From contig VXME01000114.1 in NCBI GenBank assembly GCA_009861545.1, positions 1-64,000 on the forward strand: DNA of 64,000 nt, in the 5' to 3' direction. The DNA is from Acidobacteriota bacterium (GTDB lineage Bacteria > Acidobacteriota > Vicinamibacteria > Vicinamibacterales > UBA8438). The notes under the pieces were generated by a model. It saw only the letters and a program-made list of their open reading frames with translations. It searched no databases and was not told where the DNA came from. A program made the position numbers and the translations under genes. Positions 23,816 to 31,745 of the stretch are shown here, piece after piece (the first letter of the stretch is position 1; each line of letters starts with the position of its first letter).

Positions 23816-24838
23816 ATGAACATTGCCGACTATCGGATTCTACGGACCCGCGCGGGGTTCATCGCAGCGGAGGACCGCGGCTGGATCGCGGTCGCCGGCC
23901 AGGACCGCGCCGACTTCCTGCAGGGGCTGTTGAGCAACGACGTCGTCGCCCTGTCGCCGGGGGCCGGCTGTTACGCGGTCTGTCTGACGCCGCAGGGGCG
24001 CATGACCGCGGATATGTACGTTCTTGCCCAGCCCGACCGCCTGTTGCTGGACGTCGACCGCGGCGTGGCGGATCGGCTCCGGGAGCGGTTCGACGATCTC
24101 GTCTTCACCGAGGACGTGCGCGTCGCCGATCTGAGCGCCGGCTCGGCGGGGTTCGGCGTGCACGGACCGGCGGCCCGCGAGGTGGCGGAGGCGCTGAGCG
24201 GGCCGGCGGCCGGGGCCATGGCGCCATGCGCGCATCGCGCCCTCGAACTCGGCACGGCGGCGGGCTGGGTGGCGCGGACCGACGACCTCGGAATCGAAGG
24301 CTACCGCGTCGTCGTGGAACGCCCGGCCGCGGAGGCGTTGCAGCGTGCGCTCGAGGCCGCCGGGGCCGTGGCGGTGGACCGCACCGCCGCCGAAGCCGTG
24401 CGGGTGGAATCGGGCCGGCCCGCGTATCCCATCGACATGGACCACGACACGATTCCGCTGGAGGCGGGGATCGCCGACCGCGCCATCAGCTTCGACAAGG
24501 GATGCTACGTGGGACAGGAGGTCATCATCCGCATCCTCCACCGCGGCCAGGGTCGCATCGCGCGCCGGCTCGTGGGGTTGACGCTGGGGAGGCGCGACGG
24601 CGCGGAACCGGCGCCGCCGCCGCGGGGTGCGGCGATCTTCAGCGGCGGCGCCGACGTGGGGCGCGTGACGAGCGCCGTCCGCTCGCCGGCCCTGGGCGGG
24701 GTCATCGCGCTGGGATACCTCCGCCGGGAACTGGCCGACGCCGGCGGGGCGTCCGTCGAGGTCTCGTCGGGTACGGAGCGCGTGCCGGCGACCGTCACGC
24801 CGCTGCCGTTCGTACCGCCTGCCGATCGCGCCGTGTGA
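23816..24838 (+). CDS. ygfZ: YgfZ/GcvT-like folate-binding iron-sulfur cluster maintenance protein
   Basis: A tetrahydrofolate-binding protein of the GcvT fold that helps maintain certain Fe-S enzymes. The signature KGCYVGQEV, with its conserved Cys, is present in the middle third. The N-terminal GQDRADFLQGLLSNDV and LTPQGRMTADMYVL are family-typical. Length 340 residues. ATG 23816; TATCAT at 23788-23793 is a possible -10. The adenosyltransferase gene follows by 15 bases. Confidence 0.88.
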   Translation: MNIADYRILRTRAGFIAAEDRGWIAVAGQDRADFLQGLLSNDVVALSPGAGCYAVCLTPQGRMTADMYVLAQPDRLLLDVDRGVADRLRERFDDLVFTEDVRVADLSAGSAGFGVHGPAAREVAEALSGPAAGAMAPCAHRALELGTAAGWVARTDDLGIEGYRVVVERPAAEALQRALEAAGAVAVDRTAAEAVRVESGRPAYPIDMDHDTIPLEAGIADRAISFDKGCYVGQEVIIRILHRGQGRIARRLVGLTLGRRDGAEPAPPPRGAAIFSGGADVGRVTSAVRSPALGGVIALGYLRRELADAGGASVEVSSGTERVPATVTPLPFVPPADRAV

Positions 24839-24853
24839 TAATCCCCCGAACGC

Positions 24854-25393
24854 ATGCCTCTCTACACCGGGGTCGGCGACCGCGGCACCACGGCGCTGTT
24901 CGACGGGACCACGGTGCCGAAGGACGATGCGCGCGTCGCCGTCTACGGCGACGTCGACGAGCTGAACGCGGTGGTCGGTCTCGCCCGCGCGGCCGGGCTG
25001 CCGGACGACCTCGACGAGATGGTCGTCGCGGTGCAGCGCGATCTGTTCGCGATCGGGGCGCGCCTGGCCGACCCGCGGTCGCGCATTGCGGCGCGCGTGA
25101 CCAAGGCGCAGTTGGGTGCGGACGACGTCCACCGCCTGGAGGCCTGGATCGACCGGGTCGACGGCGCGGTGCCGCCGCTGCGCAGCTTCATCCTGCCGGG
25201 CGGCAGTCCGGCCGGGGCGGCGCTGCACCAGGCCCGCGCCGTGTGCCGCCGTGCCGAGCGCCGCATAGTCGGACTCGGCGTGGAAGCGGTGGAGCCCGAG
25301 CTGCTGCGCTACGTCAACCGGTTGTCGGATCTGCTGTTCGCCCTCGCCCGCGCGGTCAACCACCGATCCGGGGCGGCCGAGATCGAGTGGTGA
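24854..25393 (+). CDS. Cob(I)alamin adenosyltransferase, PduO type
   Basis: Transfers adenosyl from ATP to cob(I)alamin to make coenzyme B12. The 179-residue protein has the PduO-type ATP motif YTGVGDRGTT, VYGDVDELNAVVG, FILPGGSPAGAALHQARAVCRRAER and YVNRLSDLLFALAR. It is downstream of ygfZ by 15 bases. The window also encodes B12-dependent MetH, although MetH uses methyl- rather than adenosylcobalamin. No adenosylcobalamin enzyme is nearby. Confidence 0.93.
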   Translation: MPLYTGVGDRGTTALFDGTTVPKDDARVAVYGDVDELNAVVGLARAAGLPDDLDEMVVAVQRDLFAIGARLADPRSRIAARVTKAQLGADDVHRLEAWIDRVDGAVPPLRSFILPGGSPAGAALHQARAVCRRAERRIVGLGVEAVEPELLRYVNRLSDLLFALARAVNHRSGAAEIEW

Positions 25394-25425
25394 CGCGGTC
25401 CGGTCCGGGTGCGCGGCCCGGGGGT

Positions 25426-25914
25426 TCAGCCGCGGGCTTCGAGGGTGCGCTTCACCGCGTCGAAGATGTTGCGGGCGAGCTCCTGCGAGATCTGCTCCCG
25501 GATGGCGCCGCAGGGGACGATGACGGTGTCGTCCCCGGTTTCGATGGCGACGTCCCACTGGTCGCGCGCGAGCCCCTCCGGCCGCTGCTGGACGAGGTCG
25601 CTCGGTATGGCGGTCGAGGCGCGATGATCGGGGCTCGCGGCGACGGCGATCGGGGCGCCGTTGATCAGCACGCGGGCCGCCGTCACGTCCGCTTTCGGAA
25701 TCGTCCGGTCGCCGTGGTGAAACGCCTCCGCGTCCTCGGCGAAGAAGACGAGGCCCGTTTCCGACGGAATCTCGGCCAGTATCGTCCGCCCGTGCGCCTC
25801 GATGGATGCGCGTTCGCCGCGCCGCTTGCGCCGGTCGCGGGTCAGCGCCGTCGCCATCCGCAGGGCGAGGAAGAGGAGGAGCATCGCGACCACGGCCCAC
25901 AGCACGTCGCGCAT
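25426..25914 (-). CDS. Unknown membrane-anchored protein (162 aa)
   Basis: One N-terminal helix (VLWAVVAMLLLFLALRM) followed by a basic RDRRKRRGER stop-transfer, then a 125-residue cytoplasmic domain without recognised family. It contains a single Cys (IVPCGAI). The start ATG 25914 lies six bases after TACCAT, a probable leaderless -10; an upstream reading of 41 residues is Arg/Pro rich and unlikely to be coding. It is divergent from thiI. Confidence 0.6.
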   Translation of the reverse strand: MRDVLWAVVAMLLLFLALRMATALTRDRRKRRGERASIEAHGRTILAEIPSETGLVFFAEDAEAFHHGDRTIPKADVTAARVLINGAPIAVAASPDHRASTAIPSDLVQQRPEGLARDQWDVAIETGDDTVIVPCGAIREQISQELARNIFDAVKRTLEARG

Positions 25915-25920
25915 GCAACC

Positions 25921-25926
25921 ATGGTA
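25921..25926 (-). promoter_or_regulatory. Putative leaderless -10 box
   Basis: TACCAT on the minus strand, six bases before the ATG at 25914. No ribosome-binding site intervenes. Confidence 0.35.
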
Positions 25927-26023
25927 ACGCCTGCCGGCGAAGCGTGATCCCGGGGGCGGGCGGCTGGCTCGCGAGCGGGCCGCCGGATACGATCGGGGGG
26001 GCGGTCGGCGCCGGAGACGGGAG

Positions 26024-27280
26024 ATGGAGTCGGTCATCGTTCACTACCAGGAGATCGCGCTCAAGGGGCGGAACCGACCCTGGTTCATAGACCGGCTCGC
26101 GAGCAGCCTGCGCGACGCGACGGCCGATCTCGACGTGACCCATGTGCGCCCGCTCATGGGACGCATCGAGATGGGACTGGGGCCGGCGGCCGACTGGCCG
26201 GCGGTCCGCGAGCGGCTCGGCCGGGTCTTCGGCGTGGCGAACTTCGCCCGTTCCCGGAACGCGGGACGAGAGGTCGACGAGATCGCCGGCGCCATTCTCC
26301 GGCACCTGGACGAGCCCGGCGCCGGCGCCCCGGAACGGGTGACAAGCTTCCGGGTCCGGGCCACGCGCGCGGACAAGACCTACCCGCTGACTTCGCCGCA
26401 GATCGAACGCGAGGTAGGGGGGCGGATCAAGGCGGCGCGGGGCTGGCGCGTCGACCTGGAATCCCCGGACCTTCCCATCAGCGTCGAGATTCTGCCCGAC
26501 CGCGTGTTCTACGCGCTGGGCAAGGAACCCGGCCGGGGTGGACTGCCGACCGGCACCAGCGGCGCCGTGCTCTGCCTGCTGTCCGGCGGAATCGACTCGC
26601 CGGTGGCCGCCTACCGCCTGATGAAGCGGGGCTGCCGGGTGCGGTTCGTGCATTTCCACGCGTACCCGATCCTGTCGCGGGCGTCGCTCGACAAGACGCA
26701 GGAGATAGCCGACCTGCTGACGCGCCACCAGTTGCGCTCGCGGCTGTACGCCGTGCGCTTCGGGGAGATCCAGCAGACCATCGTGCTCTCGGCCCCGCCC
26801 CCGCTGCGGGTCGTGCTCTACCGGCGGATGATGATGCGGATCGCCGAGCGGATCGCCGGTGTCTGCGGCGCTAAGGCGCTCGTCACGGGGGAGTCGGTGG
26901 GGCAGGTGGCGTCGCAGACCATCGAGAACCTGGCCGTGATCAACGACGTCGTCACGCTGCCGGTGCTGCGTCCGCTGATCGGCTCCGACAAGGAGGAGAT
27001 CACGCAGGAGGCGCGGCGCCTTGGGACGTATCCGATCTCCATCATCCCCGACCAGGACTGCTGCACCCTGTTCGTGCCCCGCCGGCCGGCGACCCGGGCC
27101 CGGCTGGAGGACGTCGAGCGCGCGGAGCGGGGTCTGCAGGTGGCCGAGCTGGTCGACAGGGCGGTGGCGGAGGTCGAGCGGCAGGACTTCCTGTTTCCGG
27201 CCCCGGCCCCGGCTGCGGCCGCAGGGTTGGCCGCGGGCGGCGGCGCGGACACCGCGGCGGCGCCGGCCCGGCCGGGGTGA
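26024..27280 (+). CDS. thiI: tRNA 4-thiouridine synthase ThiI
   Basis: Activates U8 of tRNA with ATP for sulfur insertion and can supply sulfur for thiamin. Domain order is a ferredoxin-like start (HYQEIALKGRNRPWF), a THUMP domain, and a PP-loop pyrophosphatase domain with LLSGGIDSPVAAY and the conserved IIPDQDCCTLFVP. It lacks the C-terminal rhodanese domain of E. coli ThiI, like many Gram-positive homologues; a separate rhodanese lies at 31746. The last 30 residues are an unusual Ala/Pro/Gly tail. 418 residues. Convergent with the Nudix gene. Confidence 0.93.
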   Translation: MESVIVHYQEIALKGRNRPWFIDRLASSLRDATADLDVTHVRPLMGRIEMGLGPAADWPAVRERLGRVFGVANFARSRNAGREVDEIAGAILRHLDEPGAGAPERVTSFRVRATRADKTYPLTSPQIEREVGGRIKAARGWRVDLESPDLPISVEILPDRVFYALGKEPGRGGLPTGTSGAVLCLLSGGIDSPVAAYRLMKRGCRVRFVHFHAYPILSRASLDKTQEIADLLTRHQLRSRLYAVRFGEIQQTIVLSAPPPLRVVLYRRMMMRIAERIAGVCGAKALVTGESVGQVASQTIENLAVINDVVTLPVLRPLIGSDKEEITQEARRLGTYPISIIPDQDCCTLFVPRRPATRARLEDVERAERGLQVAELVDRAVAEVERQDFLFPAPAPAAAAGLAAGGGADTAAAPARPG

Positions 27281-27328
27281 ACCGCGTCGCGCCACGTGCG
27301 CCGGCCGCCGCGCGCCCCCGGTCGGGTT

Positions 27329-27868
27329 TCAGACCAGATCGGCGTGGAGCAGCCCCCGCCGGTGGTCGCGCAGCGCATCGCGGGTGCTCCGGAAGGCGAG
27401 ATCGTCCCACGGAACGGTGTCCAGCGCGAACCACGCGGCCTCCAGCGACTCGTCGGCCGCGTCGAGCGTTCCGCCCACCACGGATGCCTTGTAGACGATG
27501 ACGATCGGCACCGCCCCCGCGTACGCGTAAATGTTGATGAGTCCGTCGAGCCGGATGTCGAGGCAAGCCTCCTCGCGCGCCTCGCGAACGGCGGCAACGG
27601 TCGGCACCTCACCGCGGTCGACGTAGCCGCCGGGAAAGACCCACTTGCCGTAGCCCGGCTCTATCGACCGCCGCACCAGCGCGATACGGCCTTTGTCGTC
27701 GGTGATCACGGTCCCCACCGCCACCTTCGGGTCCAGATAGACGACGTGCCCGCACTGGGTGCAGACGGGCCGTTCCGGCTCGCCCGCCTTGATCCGCTTC
27801 GGCGCGAGGGGACCGCCGCAGGACGGGCAGAACCTGAGCGCGGGGTCGTGGACGTGCGAGTCGCTCAC
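27329..27868 (-). CDS. Nudix hydrolase with N-terminal zinc ribbon
   Basis: A 179-residue pyrophosphohydrolase. CPSCGG and CTQCG form a zinc ribbon at residues 14-40. The Nudix box is GGYVDRGEVPTVAAVREAREEA, complete except that the usual final Gly is Cys. This architecture is shared with NudC/NADH pyrophosphatase-like proteins, but it is shorter. The start is GTG 27868, seven bases after TATATT, with no ribosome-binding site, so a leaderless transcript is likely. It is divergent from def over a shared promoter core. Confidence 0.88.
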   Translation of the reverse strand: MSDSHVHDPALRFCPSCGGPLAPKRIKAGEPERPVCTQCGHVVYLDPKVAVGTVITDDKGRIALVRRSIEPGYGKWVFPGGYVDRGEVPTVAAVREAREEACLDIRLDGLINIYAYAGAVPIVIVYKASVVGGTLDAADESLEAAWFALDTVPWDDLAFRSTRDALRDHRRGLLHADLV

Positions 27869-27875
27869 GGGGCGA

Positions 27876-27883
27876 AATATAAT
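27876..27883. promoter_or_regulatory. Shared bidirectional -10 element, leaderless on both sides
   Basis: AATATAAT contains TATAAT on the plus strand (27878-27883), ending 8 bases before the def ATG, and TATATT on the minus strand (27881-27876), ending 7 bases before the Nudix GTG. The two boxes overlap by four bases, so only one polymerase could occupy the site at a time. Confidence 0.6.
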
Positions 27884-27891
27884 GCGAATCG

Positions 27892-28425
27892 ATGTCCATC
27901 CTGAAAGTGGCGCGCATGGGCCACCCGGTCCTCCGCCGGCCCACGCCGCCGCTCGACCCGGCCGACCTCGGCTCCCGGGCCGTCCAGCAACTCATCGACG
28001 ACATGTTCGAGACGATGAACGAGTACGCCGGCATCGGCCTGGCCGCTCCGCAGGTGCACCAGAGCCTGCGGCTGTTCGTGGCGGGCGTGGACGACCCGGA
28101 CGGCGGCCTGCCGCCGGTGGTGATGATCAACCCGGAGATCGAGCCCCTCGGCATGGCCGAGGAAGAGGACTGGGAGGGCTGCCTGAGCATCCCGGACATC
28201 CGGGGCCGCGTGCCGCGCTCGGTGGAGATCCGGGTCCGGTGCCTCGATCGTCACGGCGCGCCGCAGCGCATCACCGCCAACGGCTTCGCCGCCCGCGTGA
28301 TCCAGCACGAGACCGACCACCTCGACGGCGTGCTGTTTCTCGACCGGATGGGTTCGTTCGAGAGCCTGACCTTTCTCACCGAGTACGACCGCTACTGGCA
28401 CAAGGACGGCGAATCCGGCGGGTAG
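27892..28425 (+). CDS. def: Peptide deformylase
   Basis: Removes the formyl group from nascent proteins. All three motifs are present: GIGLAAPQV, EGCLSIP (metal Cys) and QHETDHLDG (HExxH with the two metal His). Length 177 residues. The start ATG 27892 lies 8 bases after TATAAT with no ribosome-binding site. fmt is not adjacent. Confidence 0.97.
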   Translation: MSILKVARMGHPVLRRPTPPLDPADLGSRAVQQLIDDMFETMNEYAGIGLAAPQVHQSLRLFVAGVDDPDGGLPPVVMINPEIEPLGMAEEEDWEGCLSIPDIRGRVPRSVEIRVRCLDRHGAPQRITANGFAARVIQHETDHLDGVLFLDRMGSFESLTFLTEYDRYWHKDGESGG

Positions 28426-28505
28426 CATAGCATCGCGCGCGGCCGACGAAGCGTCTTGCGGGGCTTGGTGCCGTCCGCGCCCGCGCCTGCGGCGAGATGG
28501 AGCTG

Positions 28506-30128
28506 TCAGGGCGCGTGTTCTTGTGCCGCCCGCTTCCTGTCGAGGGCGCGCTCGGAAGCGAGCCGCTCGAGTTCGACGCTCGAGGGATTCGCGAAAGTCA
28601 TCGCGTCGGCGATGGCGCCGTGCCCCGCCTCGACGTCGATGGACTTCCACATCTCTCGACAGATGCGCCGGTACGATGGGTGTCCCTGTGGTGAGGTTCT
28701 GAGCTCGATGACGTGCATCGCCTCCCGTGCGTTCATGCGCATGTAGAAGCGGATGCGGAACGCCATCGACACGGCGTACTGTGCGACGGTGGACGAGTAC
28801 TTCCGCGCCAGACGTTCGTAAAGCGCCGCGGAGTCGTCCATCACACGCTTCCAGTCGCCGAGCGCACCCACTTCCGTGACTGCTTCAGGAGGCGGCGCAT
28901 AACCGTGCTGCGTCGTCAACTCCTGCCAGTCGAGAGTCAGCATCCGGTGGCGTTGCAGATCCCTGAACGCCCCGTAGTCCGAGATCACGTCGAACGTGTA
29001 GGTGGCGTGTTCGAAGGCCCGGCCGGGGCGGTGCCGGCGGTTCTTCCGCTCACCGACGTAGGTTCTCAGTACGCGGGCGCGATCCGCCGCTGTCATCGAG
29101 CCTGCGACGGCAAGAAGTCGGTCAAGAGGAAGCTGGGTCGCAGGGTACAGTGCAGCAGCCACCACCTTGACCTCGCCCTCCGGATCGAAATCGCTCAGAA
29201 CAACCTGGGGGCGTGCCTTTCGGTCGGCCTGTCCCGCCATGCTGTCGGACAAAATTCGGGTTTCGCGAGCACGGTCACGCAGGTATTCGGTCCATGCGCC
29301 ACCCCGATCAGGTAGATCAATGCGCTCCAGGAACTCGGGGAGGACCTTTCTGAGCTCGGGGAGCATCAGGTCGGCCACCTCACGCGTCTCGGACAGCGGA
29401 TGGGCGCGCATCCTGAGCAGGAGTGCCTCGTACGCCTGGCCGGAACCGTAGATGCCGACGTTCGACCGCGTGGCGGCCGGCAGAAGACCACGCAGCGTAT
29501 CGAGCGCCTTGGCGCGGATGACGGCCCGGTAGACGGCCTCGGAGTCCTTCGCAGTGCGTGGGTGCCGAATGCTGTAGTGCCGCTGCATCGGATCGATCCA
29601 GCGCGCATACGTTTCGAATGCTCGGTCCAGCGTCTCTTCGAACGCCCGGCGGTCCGAGTCGTCCTCGAGCTCCGACGGGACGACGTACTTCCAGCGACCG
29701 CCGGGCCGATCCGTGTACGGCACGTAACGCGTGGATTGCTCGAGGTAGGACATCAGCCGGCCGCGCTCGAGCACCTTCGTAAGGAGGTTGGAGACACCCT
29801 CGCAGGCGATGTGCGCGCCGCCGAGCTGCGCCACCGAGTCGTCGCCGTACTGAACGAACACCCGGTGGTACAGGCTCTCGGCGCGGCTCTTGCCGGGACC
29901 GGGCACTGTCCCGCCGGCACCGGGCTCGACACTGTCGAGGAACTCGTCGAGAAAGAGCCGGCGCGCCGACTTCGGTGACCGCGAATAGCGCGCGAAGAGG
30001 GCTCCCTTGACCGCTTCCGGCAGGTTGGTCAGGACGAAGACCGGCTTGTCGCAGTTGCCGAAGTACGGTGCTAGAGCGGCGGTCTCCTCGCGCGTAAACG
30101 TCTCAGGGGTCGAAAGCGTCGAGAGCAC
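28506..30128 (-). CDS. Two-domain ThyX-like (FAD-dependent thymidylate synthase) homologue
   Basis: At 540 residues it is more than twice the size of ThyX (about 220-250). It appears to hold two ThyX-like halves: the first with LFARYSRSPKSARRLFLDEF, the second with FRDLQRHRMLTLDWQELTTQHG, matching in place the ThyX motif RHRxxSxNxxSxR but with most Ser/Asn positions changed. ELRTSPQGHPSYR near the end matches the second conserved region. Whether it makes dTMP is uncertain. The start is GTG 30128, five bases after TATCCT and without a ribosome-binding site. Confidence 0.75.
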   Translation of the reverse strand: MLSTLSTPETFTREETAALAPYFGNCDKPVFVLTNLPEAVKGALFARYSRSPKSARRLFLDEFLDSVEPGAGGTVPGPGKSRAESLYHRVFVQYGDDSVAQLGGAHIACEGVSNLLTKVLERGRLMSYLEQSTRYVPYTDRPGGRWKYVVPSELEDDSDRRAFEETLDRAFETYARWIDPMQRHYSIRHPRTAKDSEAVYRAVIRAKALDTLRGLLPAATRSNVGIYGSGQAYEALLLRMRAHPLSETREVADLMLPELRKVLPEFLERIDLPDRGGAWTEYLRDRARETRILSDSMAGQADRKARPQVVLSDFDPEGEVKVVAAALYPATQLPLDRLLAVAGSMTAADRARVLRTYVGERKNRRHRPGRAFEHATYTFDVISDYGAFRDLQRHRMLTLDWQELTTQHGYAPPPEAVTEVGALGDWKRVMDDSAALYERLARKYSSTVAQYAVSMAFRIRFYMRMNAREAMHVIELRTSPQGHPSYRRICREMWKSIDVEAGHGAIADAMTFANPSSVELERLASERALDRKRAAQEHAP

Positions 30129-30132
30129 GCGC

Positions 30133-30139
30133 TAGGATA
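30133..30139. promoter_or_regulatory. Overlapping -10 boxes between thyX-like and RHH genes
   Basis: TAGGATA gives TATCCT on the minus strand, five bases before the GTG of the ThyX-like gene, and TAGGAT on the plus strand, about 50 bases before the ribbon-helix-helix gene. Confidence 0.4.
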
Positions 30140-30189
30140 CACAGTCTGCCGGCAGGTCATCCTCTGGCGGATACCGATCGGACTGGACC

Positions 30190-30426
30190 ATGAGGATCAC
30201 GATCTCCTTGCCGGACCACTTGGCACAACTTGCGAAACGCGAAGCGCGCCGGCAGGGCATCAGTCTCTCGGCGGTCATTCAGCGTTCGCTGGAGATGAAT
30301 CTGCGCAGGCCGTTGGGTGCAAGACTCCCGTGGCAGGGAATCGTCAGCGATGGCGGCAGAGCCGCACGCAACGTGGACGCGATGCTGGCCGACGCATGGC
30401 CGGACCGCATTGCCGTTGATCGTTGA
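30190..30426 (+). CDS. Ribbon-helix-helix DNA-binding protein (antitoxin-like), orphan
   Basis: A 78-residue protein whose first 40 residues match the ribbon-helix-helix fold: strand MRITISLPDHLAQL, helices with AKREARRQGISLSAVIQRSLE. The tail (ARLPWQGIVSDGGR, then an acidic amphipathic end) resembles the toxin-binding end of VapB/CopG antitoxins. The next frame is a thioesterase, not a PIN or RelE toxin, so the partner is missing or the protein is a stand-alone regulator. Confidence 0.7.
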   Translation: MRITISLPDHLAQLAKREARRQGISLSAVIQRSLEMNLRRPLGARLPWQGIVSDGGRAARNVDAMLADAWPDRIAVDR

Positions 30427-30483
30427 ACAACTCCCGTGTCCGCGAAATCAACGTGCGGATCCGGCACGTTCGCGAGCACGCGG

Positions 30484-30489
30484 TATGAT
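30484..30489 (+). promoter_or_regulatory. Putative leaderless -10 box for the thioesterase
   Basis: TATGAT, five bases before the GTG at 30495. No ribosome-binding site fits between the box and the start. Confidence 0.45.
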
Positions 30490-30494
30490 ACGCC

Positions 30495-30923
30495 GTGACT
30501 TCGGCCTTCACCCATCGTATCGAGGTGCGCTTCCGCGACTGCGACGCGATGGGGCACGTCAACAACGCGGTCTACTTCACCTACTTCGAGCAGGCGCGCG
30601 CCGTGATGGCGGAGACGCTGGGCCTGCGCCGCGAGTTGTCCCAGGCCGGGCTGGGCGTCATCCTGGCCCATACGTCCTGCGACTACAAGGCGCAGGTGGT
30701 GTTCGGCGACCAGGTCGAGGTGGGCGTTCGCGTGGTGACGCTCGGCCGCAGCAGCTTCACGTCCGAGTTCGAGGCGCGCCGCGTGCGGGACGACGCGGTC
30801 GTGGCCGTCGGCAGGTCCGTGCAGGCTGTGTTCGACTACGATGCCGACCGGACCACTCCCATCCCGGACGGTCTCCGCGCAAAGCTCGAGGCGCTGATGA
30901 CCGGCCCGGTTGCGGCCTCGTGA
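30495..30923 (+). CDS. Acyl-CoA thioesterase (4HBT/hot-dog family)
   Basis: A 142-residue hot-dog-fold thioesterase of the 4-hydroxybenzoyl-CoA thioesterase/YbgC type. The motif RFRDCDAMGHVNNAVYFTYFEQAR holds the catalytic Asp in the family position. Acyl chain preference is unknown. GTG 30495 is used because TATGAT ends five bases before it. The stop overlaps the start of the next gene (GTGA), indicating coupling. Confidence 0.9.
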   Translation: MTSAFTHRIEVRFRDCDAMGHVNNAVYFTYFEQARAVMAETLGLRRELSQAGLGVILAHTSCDYKAQVVFGDQVEVGVRVVTLGRSSFTSEFEARRVRDDAVVAVGRSVQAVFDYDADRTTPIPDGLRAKLEALMTGPVAAS

Positions 30924-31711
30924 GAGTCACGCTGATCGAGGGGTTCAACCCGGGCCCCTATACCGGGGCCGGCAACAACACCTATCTGCTCTCGGGCCTT
31001 GAACCTACCCTGATCGACGCCGCTACCGGGCAGACCCGCCATCTGGCTGCGCTCGACGAGGCGCTCGGGGGGTCCGCGCTCTCGCGCGTGCTCGTGACCC
31101 ACGCGCACCCGGACCACGCGTCCGGCGCGCCGCATCTCGCGTCCCGCTGGACCGGCGCGGGGTTCTTCAAGCTGCCCTGGCCGGAGCGCGACGGCGAGTA
31201 CCGGGTCGACTGGCGGCCGCTGGTCGACGGCGATGTCGTGCACGCCGGGGACGGCGCCTTGCGGGTGCTGCACACGCCGGGCCACGCGCCGGATCACGTC
31301 TGCTTCCTCGACGAGGCGGACGACACGCTCTTCTGCGGCGACCTGCTGATTCAGGGCGGCACGGTGGTGGTGCCCGGCAGCTACGGCGGCAACCTGACGG
31401 ACTACCTGGCGTCGCTGGCGCGCGTGCGCGAGTTGCGGCCGGCCCGCGTGCTGCCGGCGCACGGACCCGAGATCGACGATGTGACGGCGCTCATCGACGA
31501 GTACGTCGCCCACCGGCGCCGGCGTGACGAGCAGATCCTGTCGGCGCTGCGCGAGGGTCACACCACGCACGCGGCCGTCGTCCGGGTGGTCTATCCGGAT
31601 CTGGCAACGGAGCTTCTGGGGGCGGCGGGGGAGAGCGTGCTTGCGCATCTGCTGAAGCTGGAAGCGGACGGCGCCGTCCGACGGCACGACGCGACGTGGG
31701 AGGCGGTCTGA
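30920..31711 (+). CDS. Metallo-beta-lactamase-fold hydrolase (LACTB2/glyoxalase II-like)
   Basis: A 263-residue protein with THAHPDHASG (HxHxDH), HTPGHAPDHVC, CGDLLIQGG (bridging Asp) and LPAHGPEI, the full metal-ligand set. A C-terminal winged-helix-like domain (AVVRVVYPDL to LLKLEADGAVRR) is as in LACTB2, an endoribonuclease-like member. GTG 30920 overlaps the thioesterase stop by four bases. A hydrolase acting on thioesters or RNA is possible; sequence alone does not decide. Confidence 0.88.
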   Translation: MRVTLIEGFNPGPYTGAGNNTYLLSGLEPTLIDAATGQTRHLAALDEALGGSALSRVLVTHAHPDHASGAPHLASRWTGAGFFKLPWPERDGEYRVDWRPLVDGDVVHAGDGALRVLHTPGHAPDHVCFLDEADDTLFCGDLLIQGGTVVVPGSYGGNLTDYLASLARVRELRPARVLPAHGPEIDDVTALIDEYVAHRRRRDEQILSALREGHTTHAAVVRVVYPDLATELLGAAGESVLAHLLKLEADGAVRRHDATWEAV

Positions 31712-31745
31712 GGGCCGGAGCGAGTACCGCGATAGGGAGATTCGC

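Noticed and set aside
30427-30494. A toxin gene partnering the RHH protein
   Set aside because: The 68-base gap is too short and holds only a -10-like box for the next gene.
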